Positions 1 through 11,400 of a stretch of 64,000 bases of DNA are shown piece after piece. Position 1 is the stretch's first letter. The number at the start of each line of letters is the position of its first letter. Both the position numbers and the translations under genes were made by a program. Source of the DNA: Phlegmacium glaucopus (lineage: Eukaryota > Basidiomycota > Agaricomycetes > Agaricales > Cortinariaceae); the NCBI GenBank assembly GCA_015039465.1, contig MU130623.1:241402-305401 (forward strand), written 5' to 3'. The notes under the pieces were generated by a model. It was not told the origin of the DNA and searched no databases. It was given only the letters and a program-made list of their open reading frames with translations.

Positions 1-355
1 TGATGGCGCAAATTGACAAGCATTGTGACTTCAAGTTTTTGAGTGGAGGGCAGGATATTGTGCAGGTATGAATGGAGCAAACGTGGCAAGGCAAGTGGAC
101 GTAACCACAATAAAAATACCGATTTGAAATTTGTGCTAAACTTTAAGCCGTAATCACATTATTACACATGATTGCTTGAAGAATGGACATACAAATTTAT
201 GGACGTGGACAGAAATGGAGTGAGCATGACAGAGAAAAGAGCGGGTGCAAAGGTATGGACAGGGGGTTGAAAATCATGTTGAATTTTCAGCTGTAACCAA
301 CTTAAGGCTTTCCGAGAATCCCTCAAACTCTCTCCCTCACTATACTGGTGCCATT

Positions 356-1747
356 ATGACTGATCGTCCAAAACGCAGCGCGGTCACAAACCGGGAGGCC
401 ACAGATAAGCTCCTTGATAACAAGAAACGACACACATCAGCACAGGTTCAGCAAGACAAGAAGGTAGCTGCCACCGCTGCTGCTGCTGCAGAGGTGAAGA
501 AGGTTAATGTCGCTGCACAGCAAAAACAATGTGTGGCTGCCTTTGAAGACCAGCTTCGTAGAGAAGACCAGCAACGTGAAAAGCACATGGCTCGCCCTGA
601 CCTAGTGCCAGCCCATCATGCGGTATTTACCTTATCTCACTCCCTTACCATTTTCATAAGTTCAAATCCTTGTACCAACCGGATAGGGAAAACGAAGCAC
701 AACTCAACATGACATACCGGTGAAGGCCATACCTTCAAAGGTATGATTCATTTTTCTTGTGAGAACCAGAATTAGGCCTGAGAACACCTTTAGACAACCG
801 AGGATGCCTTAAAACTGAAACAAGATCCAAGCAAGAGTCTAGAGTCTGAAGATGGTTCATCAGATGAGGAAGAGGAACGGCTAGTCTCAGAGCCTGAGTT
901 GGATTTTTCCAATGTTAGACCAGCTGAGCATGAATACACATCATCCGAAGGACCAGCAGATATTCCTGACAAATCTGTAGTTGAAACAGAGTCCAGCGAT
1001 GGTCAAGGCCTTGGTTTGGAGGACGAGTTTGATGGAAATCATGATAACGATGATGATTATGTCATGGACTCTGACGATGCTGATAAGGGGTCCCAGTCCA
1101 CTGGCAACTCAGATAGGGAGTCTGACTATGAAGTCCGTGAAGCCACAAAGAAGCCAAGCGAAGTGAAACCTGCCAAGGCATTTTTTATTTTTTATTCACG
1201 TCTTTGTTGACCAGAATGCTGAAAACTCACTAGAACACAGAAAAATGAAAGCGAGGCGACTTTCGCAAAGCAATCAACCATGCGCGCAATAACTCAGCTG
1301 TCACAGGAAATACTGCCATGAGTTTCATTGCCAAAATGAAACCGCCAACAGCGCAGAAGCGAAAACAGCCCGAGAACAAACCTGTGTAAGTTTTGATAGG
1401 CTATGAAATTGCAAACACTCAACTACCAACTCTCTCGCATTCAAGAGGCCTAGTCATTGAAAAATGTGCCAAGAAAGACGAGGGAGGCCTTCTTGCTGGG
1501 TGGTCCAACAAACTTGCAAAGCAGCGGCTTGAAACAATCTCAGGTTTGTCACTGCAATCATTTTTACTATATCTCGTTGACAGGCTGATTCTGACCCTTG
1601 GACCTTGGTAGCTCAGAATGCATCTACACATGAGGCTGTCAAAGACCCAGACAATCCACTTGAGTACGCTGGAGGGGAATTTGATGAAGATGAAGCTCTT
1701 GAAGCAGTCAGAGCGGCTTGCGACATGAAGAAGCCAGCTGTAACAGT
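356..1747 (+). pseudogene. 5' half of a split basidiomycete gene of unknown function (DUF6532-type C-terminus)
   Basis: This is the N-terminal part of a multi-exon gene; the rest lies at 19819-20966 beyond an 18-kb transposon nest. The first ATG is at 356 (MTDRPKRSAVTNREATDKLL). An Ala/Lys/Gln-rich, probably coiled segment follows, then an acidic Ser/Asp/Glu-rich segment at about 800-1180, then a basic stretch (AKMKPPTAQKRKQPENKP, about 1330-1390). The last exon before the insertion (about 1590-1747) reads ADSDPWTLVAQN... to ...DMKKPAVTV. Several short introns are needed and their exact borders are uncertain, notably around 1180-1260. The charged N-terminus suggests a nuclear or DNA-associated protein, but that is only an inference. 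The gene cannot make a normal product while the insertion is present, unless the whole nest is spliced or terminated around. Confidence 0.6.
1743..1747. repeat. Target-site duplication, left copy (ACAGT)
   Basis: ACAGT directly precedes the left LTR terminus (TATTAAAATAAG). The identical ACAGT at 19814-19818 directly follows the right LTR terminus (TTTCAACA). Five bases is the usual duplication length for Ty1-copia integration. Confidence 0.8.
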
Positions 1748-1991
1748 TATTAAAATAAGTGTTCTCAGCGACGAGCGGTTGAGAACGACGCTATATAATT
1801 ACTATTACCTATTAAAATAAGTGTTCTAAATGATATTAAATGAACATAGTAATGAATGTATGAAATGAAAGACATACCTCAGCGACGAGCAGTTGAGAAC
1901 GACGCTGAGGTGTTATGTGACAAAGTATGTAACGATAGTATGTGTACAAAAATGGAAAGAGACCGTATAATATTTCTATGCAATTTCAACA
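1748..1991 (-). repeat. Copia LTR A (244 bp, 3' LTR)
   Basis: On the minus strand it starts TGTTGAAATTGC and ends CTTATTTTAATA. Compared with the 182-bp LTR at 19632-19813 it has 62 extra bp at the outer end. These are bounded by two direct copies of TATTAAAATAAGTGTTCT and carry a second copy of the CAGCGACGAGC...GAGAACGACGCT motif. Confidence 0.85.
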
Positions 1992-3022
1992 CTCCCACTC
2001 GGTCGAGGTTCCATGCCTAATAGACGAATGAAATATGAATGTTTTTCACCTGTGAGAGCCTTTGTCAGTCCATCCGCTGCCATATGTTTCGTCGGGACAT
2101 AATCAAGATTTATTTGTCCATCCGATATTGCGAAGCAAATGAAATGGTATCGAAGTTGGATGTGTTTTGTTCTCGGGTGATCTCCAGGGTTCTTTGCCAA
2201 TGCTATTGCACCTTGGTTATCTCCTAAAAGTGTTGTTGGTTGCATTTGTCAGAATCCGAGCTGTTCAAGTAGATTTCTTAACCAAATGACTTCTTGTGTC
2301 GCTCATGTACAAGCCATATACTCTGCTTCAGTTGAAGATAATGCTGGTGATGATTGTAACTTGCTGCTCCAGCTTACGGCCGAACCACACATTTTGAAAA
2401 CATATCCGCCTGTCGAACGACAAGTATCAATTTCTCCAGCCCAATCCGAGTCGGTATATCCTAGTATGATTGTTGACAGCTCTTCTTCTTCATCTCCACG
2501 AAAAACCAGCCCCAAGTCTTTAGTTCCTCCCAAGTATCGTAGAATGTGTATTGCTTGTTGCCAATGTACTAGTCCGGGGTTTGAACTAAATTTACTTAGT
2601 GCTCCCACTGTGAAGGCAATGTCTGGTTGTGTACCGAGCATTGCGTACATTAGTGTTCCGATGAGACTTTGATAAGGGTATGATCGCATTGCATCCTTTT
2701 CAATATCCGTTTGTGGACAGTCATCTTTGGACAACTTGATTGCTGAGCTCAATGGGGTTGGATGTGAGCGACCGTCTGCGACATTATATCGTTCGAGCAA
2801 TTCTTGAATGTATCGAGTTTGAAATAGTCGGATGATTCGACGATCTCTATCGTAGTTGATTTCGTGTCCTAGGATTTGTTTAATCGGACCCAGGTCCTTG
2901 ATTTTGAAACGCAAGCTGAGTAATCGCTTATGTTCAGCCATGACGGATTGGTCGGTTCCAAGCAATCCCATGTCGTCGACGTAAACAGCTAGAAAGCAAA
3001 TTATACCGTTGTTTCTGTATAC
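1748..3022 (-). mobile_element. Ty1-copia fragment A (3' LTR plus 3' end of pol)
   Basis: The segment is nearly identical to 14844-16027 of copia copy C, with a handful of substitutions by eye. It holds the 3' LTR and the minus-strand pol end: the reverse-transcriptase core (AVYVDDMGLLG), the RNase H block (YTDSDWAG, STEAEYMACT, LLGDNQGAIALAK) and the C-terminus GMEPRPSGSVEIA. It stops abruptly at GTATAC, where copy C continues with ATATATGCAG and this copy runs into 25 A residues. A premature stop splits the remaining frame near 2250-2300. It is not functional. Confidence 0.9.
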
Positions 3023-3047
3023 AAAAAAAAAAAAAAAAAAAAAAAAA
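3023..3047 (+). repeat. A25 homopolymer at an element junction
   Basis: Twenty-five consecutive A residues sit exactly where copia fragment A breaks off and the LTR-like module at 3048 begins. This could be a retrotransposition tail of an antisense transcript, a slippage-expanded junction, or an assembly problem. Confidence 0.9.
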
Positions 3048-3290
3048 CGCAGTAATGAAGGGGAGATGCAGTGATGAAGGGGGGACGCAGTGAAGAAGGG
3101 GCGACGCCGTGACGAAGTATAGTCGCTGTATGGGCGACTTGCAGTAAAATGCAATGAAACGAAGGCGAACGATGAGAGAGACGATGACAAGACTTAATTC
3201 TATACTCTGGGGAGAGAGGTGAATACTTTCTTATTGTCCTTTGTAACTAAATTACAGGAGGTTTTTATAATAGGTAGAGGAGATCACATG
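3048..3290 (-). repeat. LTR-like module, left copy (inverted relative to 6361-6605)
   Basis: Read on the minus strand it contains a TATAAAAACC box, then ACAATAAGAAAGTATTCACC, then CAGAGTATAGAATTAAGTC, then degenerate CAT/CGTCGCCCC-type repeats. The same order occurs on the plus strand at 6361-6605. The TATA box with a downstream leader looks like an LTR (U3/R/U5) of a gypsy-like or other retroelement. Homology outside the module fades quickly, and I found no matching gag-pol. Confidence 0.6.
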
Positions 3291-3904
3291 GCTAAGTTGC
3301 ACATGTGTATCTATAAAACAAATCAAAACGATGAAACAGGAGTCCAAGAAGGACTAGGCAAAATGGGGAGACAAAACATCAGGGATAGTGGGCGATAAAT
3401 GAAAGAGGACCGGTCGTCGCTCCGAGGACCGGCAGGAGACATGTGGTATAGGGAGGCGATCAAGGAGCGATGGCAAATGTATCAAAAATAAAGAAAACAA
3501 CGCGTTTGAGGTAACCGAAGAGAGATAAAAGAATATAAATGATCAGCGACCCAAAATGCCCAATGGTGTTAAGGAACTTCTTGATCTGGTGATTGTTGCT
3601 GGACAGGAGCGACTGGTAGGGTAGCTACGACGATTTGACACCAAACGATTCGGTGTAGCATAAGGGGATGTCGGTCTGGGCAGTGGACATGCCTACGACT
3701 CTTAGACGAGTGAGCATTACCAAATATGGAAAAAGCATGACTATACACGTGACCGCTGGTGAAAGGGAGCGAAAGGGAGGCAGAACGCCTAATGTCGTCC
3801 GGGTACTGCCGGAAAAGGGGGCGATCGTACGAGCGAAATATAGCCAAGGCATTTAGGAAGCTTCTGGGACAGTAGAGGCGACGACCGAATAGCCAGAGAC
3901 TTAT
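3291..3904. other. Transposon-derived stretch, no gene recognised
   Basis: Continues upstream (in minus-strand sense) of the LTR-like module. Short open frames in several directions show no domain I recognise. It probably belongs to the same degenerate retroelement. Confidence 0.4.
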
Positions 3905-4606
3905 CTATGCAATAAAACAGCAAATAGTCGGTGTAAGAGGCGACGTAGAGCGACGTCGCTGCCAAAAATGCGAAAAACGAAGGCAGGGAACCAGCATGCT
4001 CATCAACGGTATTGTGGGAACCATTGCTGCTGGCGCTGTACGTTTGGGGAAGAATAGCTTATACAGCATCTTTCGTTTGTCTTTGTTGGTATAGGCCTCC
4101 TGCATCAGCTCCTTGGTTATGGGATCCCTTACTTGTAGCATTGGTACCCTGCAATTTCCTCCATCTGTGGCTGGGCCTGATGTCATTCTGTTCACTGTCC
4201 ATACTCCTTCCTCATCTAGTGACTCTAACCACTCTATCCAGTGCTCTGAATTGGTGATGCGTAATGCCTGTGAATATTTGTTGTGCGCCTGCCTATATGA
4301 TTCGTGCATTGGGTCCTCATTTAATGCTCTTCGTTCATATGATTTTCTCACCCATTTTTCTTTTTCTTTCTTGAACCCAGCTAACTCTTTGGTCCACCAT
4401 CTCTTTGAGTATGGACTGAGCTTTGTTATTGGGACGTGTTTCTGCACTACTACTTTAATTGTGTTGTCTAGTTGCAATAGTTTGGTTTGAAATTGTTCTG
4501 TTGATGTGAATTCCACTGGATCTTTGATGAGTGCCAATTCTTCCTCTAGCAATGTTTGAAATTCTTCCCAGTTTGTCATTTTGTAGTTGAATTTGTCTAT
4601 GTGCAT
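3905..4606 (-). pseudogene. LINE (non-LTR retrotransposon) ORF2 fragment, linker before RT
   Basis: The translated frame (MHIDKFNYKMTNWEEF..., KLSPYSKRWWTKELAGFKKE, LRITNSEHWIEWLE, LFFPKRTAP) resembles the linker between the endonuclease and reverse-transcriptase domains of fungal LINE-type polyproteins, in particular the SKRWW and EHW motifs. The frame departs from that pattern after about residue 205, just before the RT core should start. Neither an endonuclease nor a YxDD motif is present, so this is a dead fragment. Confidence 0.65.
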
Positions 4607-5569
4607 TGTTCAGGATGGTAAGCTACACTGTAACGAGTAGAACAGCCAGCGAACACATACAGTGTAGTGATCTCACTCTGTTCGGGTGAACGCCAGCGAA
4701 CACCCTATAAGCCTGTTGGGGCAGCTACACTGTAGCCATCTGGATTGATTCGAGCAAACGGGTCAAATCTCGGGCCTGTTAGCAGCAGATATGTTGTGGC
4801 TAGTGACAGTAGCCGATTCAGGTGAGGGAAATGACAGGTAGGAGAATGACAAGTGAGTGTGTGGTACCTAAAGAACATGGGTCACAGATAGGTATGACAC
4901 TTCAAGAGCATCATATCATAAAAAAGGAGGTGTAAATCAAGCAATGTATTGGGTATGGAGGTGATGATAGGTGATGTCGGGTCCAGCACACTTGGACCGG
5001 CTTAGCAGACATTTGTGGCACCTAGCAAGCCATGTGAGGCGATTGGGTAGATACTGAACCGGGCTCAAGTGTGCTCCGGCACCTTCGACCGGCAATGGCA
5101 GGCACTTTAAGCTGTTACGTGAGGTCTGTTTGTTATTGCTTCCACCATGTGGTTGGGAAGCAGCTGAGAGACCTGCCCACCTTGTTCTTTCTTGAATATA
5201 ATGGAATGGTCTGCCATGGAGATGTTACAAAAATGTCATGATATATATCTAATCAACAAGTAGAGATGATGCCATATCAAATGTGCTGGATCAGCAAACA
5301 TATGACATGCCGATTCGGGCACATCAAGGTGGCAGTGGTGGCGAAATGGGTCAGTGATACCGGGGGGAATGCTGCGGCAGCCGCAAGTAATGCAAAGTGG
5401 CTGATTGGCACAGTGGCATGGACATTCTGACATAGATTTGTATATTCATGTTGCCGAGTGAGGCAAATGGTGTCACGCCACTTTGTGAAGATGTCAACTC
5501 AGTTTTTCAGTATATCAGGATACAACACAAATATTTTTAACATGCAGTATATAGTCCAGAAAAAATACA
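4607..5569. other. No gene recognised
   Basis: About 960 bp inside the transposon nest. Short frames on both strands (for example 5236-5433 minus, Cys/His-rich but with no recognised spacing) do not support a gene. It is probably degraded mobile DNA. Confidence 0.4.
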
Positions 5570-5914
5570 CTAATCGTCCAGCCACCTGTCATCAAAGTTG
5601 GCAAAATGAGCCGCCGTATATGGGCCCAACCCGCGTGAGTCAGTGACCAGGGCAGTGATATTGCGGCATGGCAAAGCTGCCGCAGCCAAAGCAGTTGGAT
5701 AGTACACCGCTACTCCTTCCTCATCATCTGACTTGGGGATGAATGTTTTGGAAAAATCCTGGAACATGTTATTGTCCCGATCCTGGTCATCATCCGAGGA
5801 TACAAATATCTCCGCAGATATTATACCTTGCAGATCATTATTCTCGTCTGATGGTACAAACACCTCACCAGATACCATGCCTGCAAGGGGGTCCACTGGA
5901 CCGTTGATGAACAT
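5570..5914 (-). pseudogene. Acidic ORF fragment of the KDZ-associated region
   Basis: A 114-residue minus-strand frame with repeated acidic phrases (GEVFVPSDENNDLQ, AEIFVSSDDDQDRDNN, FIPKSDDEEG). The style resembles the frame at 6727-6966, so both may be remnants of one acidic tail or of a duplicated exon. I recognise no domain. The stop is followed by nothing coding for several hundred bases. Confidence 0.35.
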
Positions 5915-5934
5915 GGCTATGCTCTACGAACTGG

Positions 5935-6115
5935 AATTGCCCTTTTGTCGCCATGTCGCCCCTCTAGTCGCTATGTTGCCCCTCTCATCGCTACATTGCC
6001 CCTCTAGTTGCCACATTGCCCTTGTCACTATGTCACACCTTTCAGTCATACATCACCCCTCTTGTTGCTACATCGCCCTTTCCACCCTGTTCACCATCTT
6101 CATCATTACCCATTT
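5935..6115 (+). repeat. Degenerate ~20-bp tandem repeat (TCGCCCCTCT-type)
   Basis: Imperfect repeats of the form GTCGCTAC/TAT/CATTGCCCCTCTAGT follow one another for about 180 bp. The same unit style reappears in both LTR-like modules (about 3048-3110 and 6520-6640). This ties the stretch to that retroelement and suggests slippage expansion. Confidence 0.55.
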
Positions 6116-6360
6116 TCCTAAAAGTCGCCCATGCTGCGCATCACTTTGCTTCTTTTGATTTCCTATCATTCCTACTTTTATGCATCCCCTCACCATGCCA
6201 AAATCATGTTCGCATCATTTTACTGTTACCTAGCTACCAGTTATTCTCCATGCTCCTTTTATCTTATGGTGCGACTTTTTGTATTTTCTCACTTAACTCC
6301 TTATGCTTTTTGATGCTATTTACTCCACACACCTGGTGCTTCATTTCCCCATTTATTCTA

Positions 6361-6605
6361 ATCACCTCTACTATAAAAAACCCATGTAACTTAGTTACAG
6401 GACAATAAGAAAGTATTCACCTCTTTTCCCAGAGTATAGAATTAAGTCTTGTCATTGTCTCTCTCATCGTTCACCTTCGTTTCAGTGCGTTTTTACTGCA
6501 AGTCGCCCATACAGCGACTATACTTTGTCACTGCATCGCCCCTTTGTTACTGCGTCTCCTCTTTGTCACTGCATCACCACTTCATTACTTCGTCGCCCTT
6601 TCATC
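6361..6605 (+). repeat. LTR-like module, right copy
   Basis: Inverted counterpart of 3048-3290: TATAAAAAACCC, ACAATAAGAAAGTATTCACC, CAGAGTATAGAATTAAGTC, CAAGTCGCCCATACAGCGAC in the same order. The pair converts 3.0-6.6 kb into a large inverted-repeat structure. Confidence 0.6.
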
Positions 6606-6726
6606 ATTACATCGCTCGTCTCATATCTCGTCGCCCTACCTTAGTTGGAACCTTTCTGCATATACTTGACTCAGTGTTTAGGCCACCAAAGCCCCAAGCT
6701 GCATCACACCTCAGTTAGTACAGCAC

Positions 6727-6966
6727 CTAGCATACTGACAGTGTATCACCATCATCAAAATACACGTCACTGGGTGGTCCTGGCTCATCATTGTCCGAGG
6801 TGTACACGGTGAATAGAGGAAGAATGTGTGGCATGTCTTGATCAACATCTGAATCTTCAACAAAAACTGTTGACATGTTGCCTATGTCTGCTAGAAGGAT
6901 ATTGCCTGATGTCGCTGGAGCGGCAGGAGGCTCATCATTGGATCCGATGTATATGGCACTGTCCAC
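6727..6966 (-). pseudogene. Acidic ORF fragment, KDZ region
   Basis: Minus-strand frame of 79 residues (IYIGSNDEPPAAPATSGN, VYTSDNDEPGPPSDVYFDDG) ending in a stop. It may be the C-terminal exon of a KDZ-element ORF; the spacing to the ORF at 7195-8428 would allow an intron. No function is recognised. Confidence 0.35.
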
Positions 6967-7194
6967 ATCTTTGCCGAGTGGCAGTAGGTAAGGATCTATT
7001 TTTTATTAGTAAGGAATCAAAAAGGGTAACTTAGGATATCAAACCTGGACCAGGAGGTGGAGGCTGGACATAATCAGTCAGAGGGGGACATAACCACATC
7101 CTATCTGCCGCTTTGCCGGTTTAGGATGTTGATGACCACTGAGATGGGATGGAAAAGCACAAAATGCGAGGGGGATCTCAGACGGCTCCAGTTC

Positions 7195-8428
7195 TCAGTC
7201 CACCCAAATGTCTGCACTTAGGGCTTCATACTGTGGTTGATTGGTGAGTTCTTTGTCTAACTGCTGGTGTACCTTTTTGTTCGGGCTGGCCGAATCGGAC
7301 GGCAAATCGTAATCTGTGAGGCTCTCATCGTATCCTGAGTGTGGGAGGGCAAAACCACGATCTGCAGCCCGAACCATGTCAATCAGATCCTGCTCATCTA
7401 AATCCACCCCCCAGGTCCACTTTGTCGAGGGATCAACATGGGGTGAGTGTGGTGCCGCTCCTAATTCTGAAGCTGGGTCAAGTTTATTCACGTCTTTTAC
7501 AATTGCTGCCTCAAAAAGGAGGTTCAGGCCTGATGCCCGTCGGCCTGAGAGGGCACGTTCGGCTTGATGTGCTCTTTCCATGGAATCCACAAGGTTCTGA
7601 AGATCGTGCAACTTGTCCATTACCCCCAGTGCCGCTGCACAATACAAACGGCAGTGTGGACAGTGGCCTGTCCTTTCATCATTCCAAATCTTGTTATGCC
7701 ATTGATAGTGTGGCTTATGGAGACCCTGTGGGTTATCGGAACAGGGTGGTGCGGACTGATCTGGCCTGGCTGCCTGACCAGTGGGTGCCGCTCGCGTTGC
7801 TGAAGGATGATCTGCCATAGCGGGCTGTGCCGCAGAATGCTCTGTGGCAAGATGCTTTGCCGATTGTTGTTGTGCCCGTTCGATCTGCCAGTTGTGGAAT
7901 GCCAGGCACTTCGAGACTGTTTGCATGCTGAATATGGCAGATTTTTGCATTGGAGTCTTTGCCTGGGTCCACCAATCAATGAAGAAGGTCCGTATATTTC
8001 CACCTGGTATGTCAACGATGCCCAATTCCAAGTATTCCAATATGTTGGCATCTAATTCAAACTTCTTCCCTGCCAATGTAGTATACTCATAATTTTGGGC
8101 TAACAACCAAATCATTATTGGGACTTGTACTGACTGGCCCATTGCTGTTGCCAAACCAACAAAGGATAAACAGAACATCTGCCACTACGGTAAGTCCACT
8201 GCTAGCAATGAGCTGAGAAACACTTACAAGTTCATCAAGGAAACAGGCCATCAGCAAAAATTCTTTAGGAGGACCGGCTCTTGCAATTGCACGCAATGCA
8301 GCAGAGAACCAGGCTTCACAGTAGTAGAGGATCTCTTGGATCCAAAGTGAATTGATCTGATAGGGTGCGTCTTGCAGATCATAAATGTTTAAAAGATTAA
8401 CAGGTTGGGTCATTGTTGATATTGGCAA
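7195..8428 (-). CDS. KDZ-element companion ORF (unknown function)
   Basis: Two overlapping minus-strand frames form one probable gene: 8087-8428 (MTQPVNLLNIYDLQDAPYQ..., CEAWFSAALRAIARAG) and, joined by a short intron near 8150, 7195-8178 (MIWLLAQNYEYTTLAGKKFE, FFIDWWTQAKTPMQKSAIF, then a Gln/Ala-rich stretch, CPHCRLYCAAALGVMDKLHD). The C-x2-C-x3-C cluster could bind metal. The acidic C-terminus ends at ADIWVD. It lies directly downstream of the KDZ transposase on the same strand and probably belongs to the same element. Unlike the transposase it carries few lesions. I do not recognise a family. Confidence 0.45.
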
Positions 8429-8488
8429 GATGATGATAATCAGAATTCAAAGATCAAACAAGGACATGATGTCAACAAAAAGAAGCAG

Positions 8489-11400
8489 TCATGTGATAAT
8501 AGTTACATAATTGGGGTTGATTGTCTGAAAGAGCCGATTGGCAGTAGCAGCCATGTGATGCCAGTGGGCGACCTGCTGTGCGGCATATGCACCCACTATG
8601 GCATTTCCCCTGGCAGCCATGCGGCGCTCACCCCAAACTTGTGCCTTGTGCAGAAAATATCGAACAGACCACAGCATCTCGTATCCAACTAAAATGTGTT
8701 CTTCATTCCACCTCTTGTTTTGGGCTCTGGCCCTTAGCCAATGCACATGTTGGACTAAACCGAAGTCCATTAGTTCAAACACATGTAAAATACAAATGAT
8801 GTACACTCTCAAAGTGACTCAGCCAACTGCGGCACTCGATCAATTGATGTCTTCCAAATCCAGGACAGGCGCACGGACGAGGCACCTGGGCGATTGGGAT
8901 TAAGAATTATAGTGCTAGCTTTGACATCCTCCCTCTGAAGGAACTGAAATTGGTCCAAGGTTTCTTGATCGGCACGGAGACGGACCATGGCAACTTGGCA
9001 CCAGTAATAAATGCAGCTATACAACGAGATACGATGGTCGAGTTTGGCAACTGTATCCCGGGCACGGGTGCGGACACTTTTCTTCAGTGCATCACGCATC
9101 ACATGTGAAAAGTGAAATGACTTGTCCACAATTGCCTCCCATAGAGCATTCAAGTATTTTTCTGCTTGTTGTTTTCTGAGAACAAGCTCAACAAGTCGCA
9201 GGGGATGGTCATTATGAAGGCTATTGGATGGCAGAAGCACTGTATGGCGTTCAGCCAGTAAAATCACTGGGCCTGCGGCATTCGGGTCGCCAATTGTTGA
9301 AGAGCCTGTGGCAATGCGGTCAGGCAAGAGAACCGCAGGTGGAGCCGGGCCCGCATTTGGATCTTCGACATTGTCATCAAGATTGTCAAACCACTCCATG
9401 TCTCCATCATCATTCAACAGACATTTAGTATTTCCTGTGTTTGACAGTGCATCGCTCTGCAAAGACAATATCTGTGCGAGTTCAGCACCCATTAGCTCCC
9501 TGAGCCGCTCAACCTCTTGCCGATCAGCCTCACGCGGCTCCTTTCTCAGCCGTCTGACTCAATCCTGAATGTCAATCTGCCGCTCTTCGACTGACATTGC
9601 CAGTCGGCACCAGTCGTCACCTATGGAGATGATGTGATCAGCTGGATTCTGAGGTGTTACATTGGGTTGCTGTGTGCTGAGGATGTCCATGACGGCAGGG
9701 TCGACGAGTCATTGTTCTTCTGCCGCTGTCATAGCTGCCTCCCACTTGGCAATGTCGGCATTGGCAATTGTTGATGTCAGACCATTGTAATATTCCCCTG
9801 CTTCGTTGACCATTGCAGCACTCTCTTTGAATCGTTCTGTCAGTGTAACAGCTGTGTATTAACCAATTTTAGTGGAGCACCACATTGTGCATATACAAGA
9901 CTGACTGATGGCAAGCATTTTTCCATGGTTTGAGTCAGCCGCATGGTCATCTATCATTTCCACCTGATGTGCCAAAGTTGCCATCCGTGTTGCCGGTGTT
10001 ATGGTATTGAGGTTGGACCAGAGAGACTCGAGGATTTCCCCAGCACATACACCCATTCTTGGAATGAACAATGAAGCGTATCCAAAGAAACAAGCCTCTT
10101 TATGTGTGTGAACGTGGAACAAGCCGATGGCCTGGTTGATCTCGAGGCCCATGGGCAGCAGATTGCCAATTCTGTCCTGCAGATGGATGAAATATTGACA
10201 GGCTATGTCATACATCAGCATTACCCCCTGGTCCCGATTCACTGAGGTTGTTTGTAGTGCCTCAAGAAAGGCCCAATCAACATTCTTTTGTTGTTCGCCT
10301 CGGGTCAGATCAACAATGCTGTTCGGCGCAAAACAACCAACTATACCCGTGATGTCACAGGCCTTGGAAAATAACATAGCCTGTTCAATGGCTCAAAAGC
10401 TGTTTTTGCATGGTGCCTTCTGCAAATACGGTCAACATGAATCTGTGGCTGACAGACGAGCGGCAGGCAGTATTGCCAATCGACTCACAGTAAGCCGCTC
10501 AGTGGCCGTCCACAAGAAGTCATTGTATTCAGCACATCAAGTCATCATCCCCCCACCATCAGACAGCCATAGGTCAGGAGCAGCATTCCGTTGCCTCACA
10601 TGGTCTGCCTTGAAATTACCATCTGCTACAAAGAAGCATCGATAAACCCAACGGTTCTCATCCATTAACCAATTGTCCAGCAGATTAATGCCCGGTTGTG
10701 GACATGCCGGACAGAAAACTGCTAACTCTCCCGGAGTGACATTCATCGGATCCGCCTGCTTGTGCCCGTGTCCAGCCCATTTCAACCTCTTCACCCACTG
10801 CCATAGACGTGACAGGTGTCGTAATTCATGATAAAAGTTGACAACATTGTTAGGGGCCATCGGCATGGTGATGCGCCGTAACATCTGGAAACACTGATAG
10901 GCGGAAGCCTTCATTTCCAGGTTGGAGTAGTGGAAGTGATCCAGAACGGCAAGGGTGAAGAGTGTGCAGACCCACTTAAAACTTGTTGGCAATCCTCTGG
11001 CAAACCATCAAGACCTGAACAAGAGCATGTGGCAAGTGCAAGATAGTGCACACCATTTGTGTGGATGACCCAAACATATGTATTGTTAAGGGCATCTGAG
11101 AGGGGTGTGGCAGTAGAGGACACACCAGCATCAGCATACGACTGGAAGCCGGATACTCCAAGCTCATCATTCCAAATATCCGCCTCTGGATCATCTGGTC
11201 CATGATCGTCGTCTTTTCCAAGATCATTTCAGTGATGTTGTCACAGCCTATTCCTCCTCTGTAAAAGTGCTCCATGTGGTGAAAAAATGCATCATCCTCT
11301 CCTGCATCAGTGTGTGCCATCTCTTCTTCAGCTGCATTGTCGGCTGTGGCATCATTCGCTGCCGCACCATTCATCATGTCATGCTCTCCATCCTTCCCTA

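Noticed and set aside
2039..2227. Plus-strand frame antisense to the copia pol C-terminus, also at 13664 and 15045
   Set aside because: Conserved only because the opposite strand codes for pol. No independent coding evidence.
2303..3190. A single 295-residue minus-strand frame that starts in the LTR-like module and runs into copia pol
   Set aside because: The A25 tract reads as a run of Phe and merely fuses two unrelated elements. It is not a gene.
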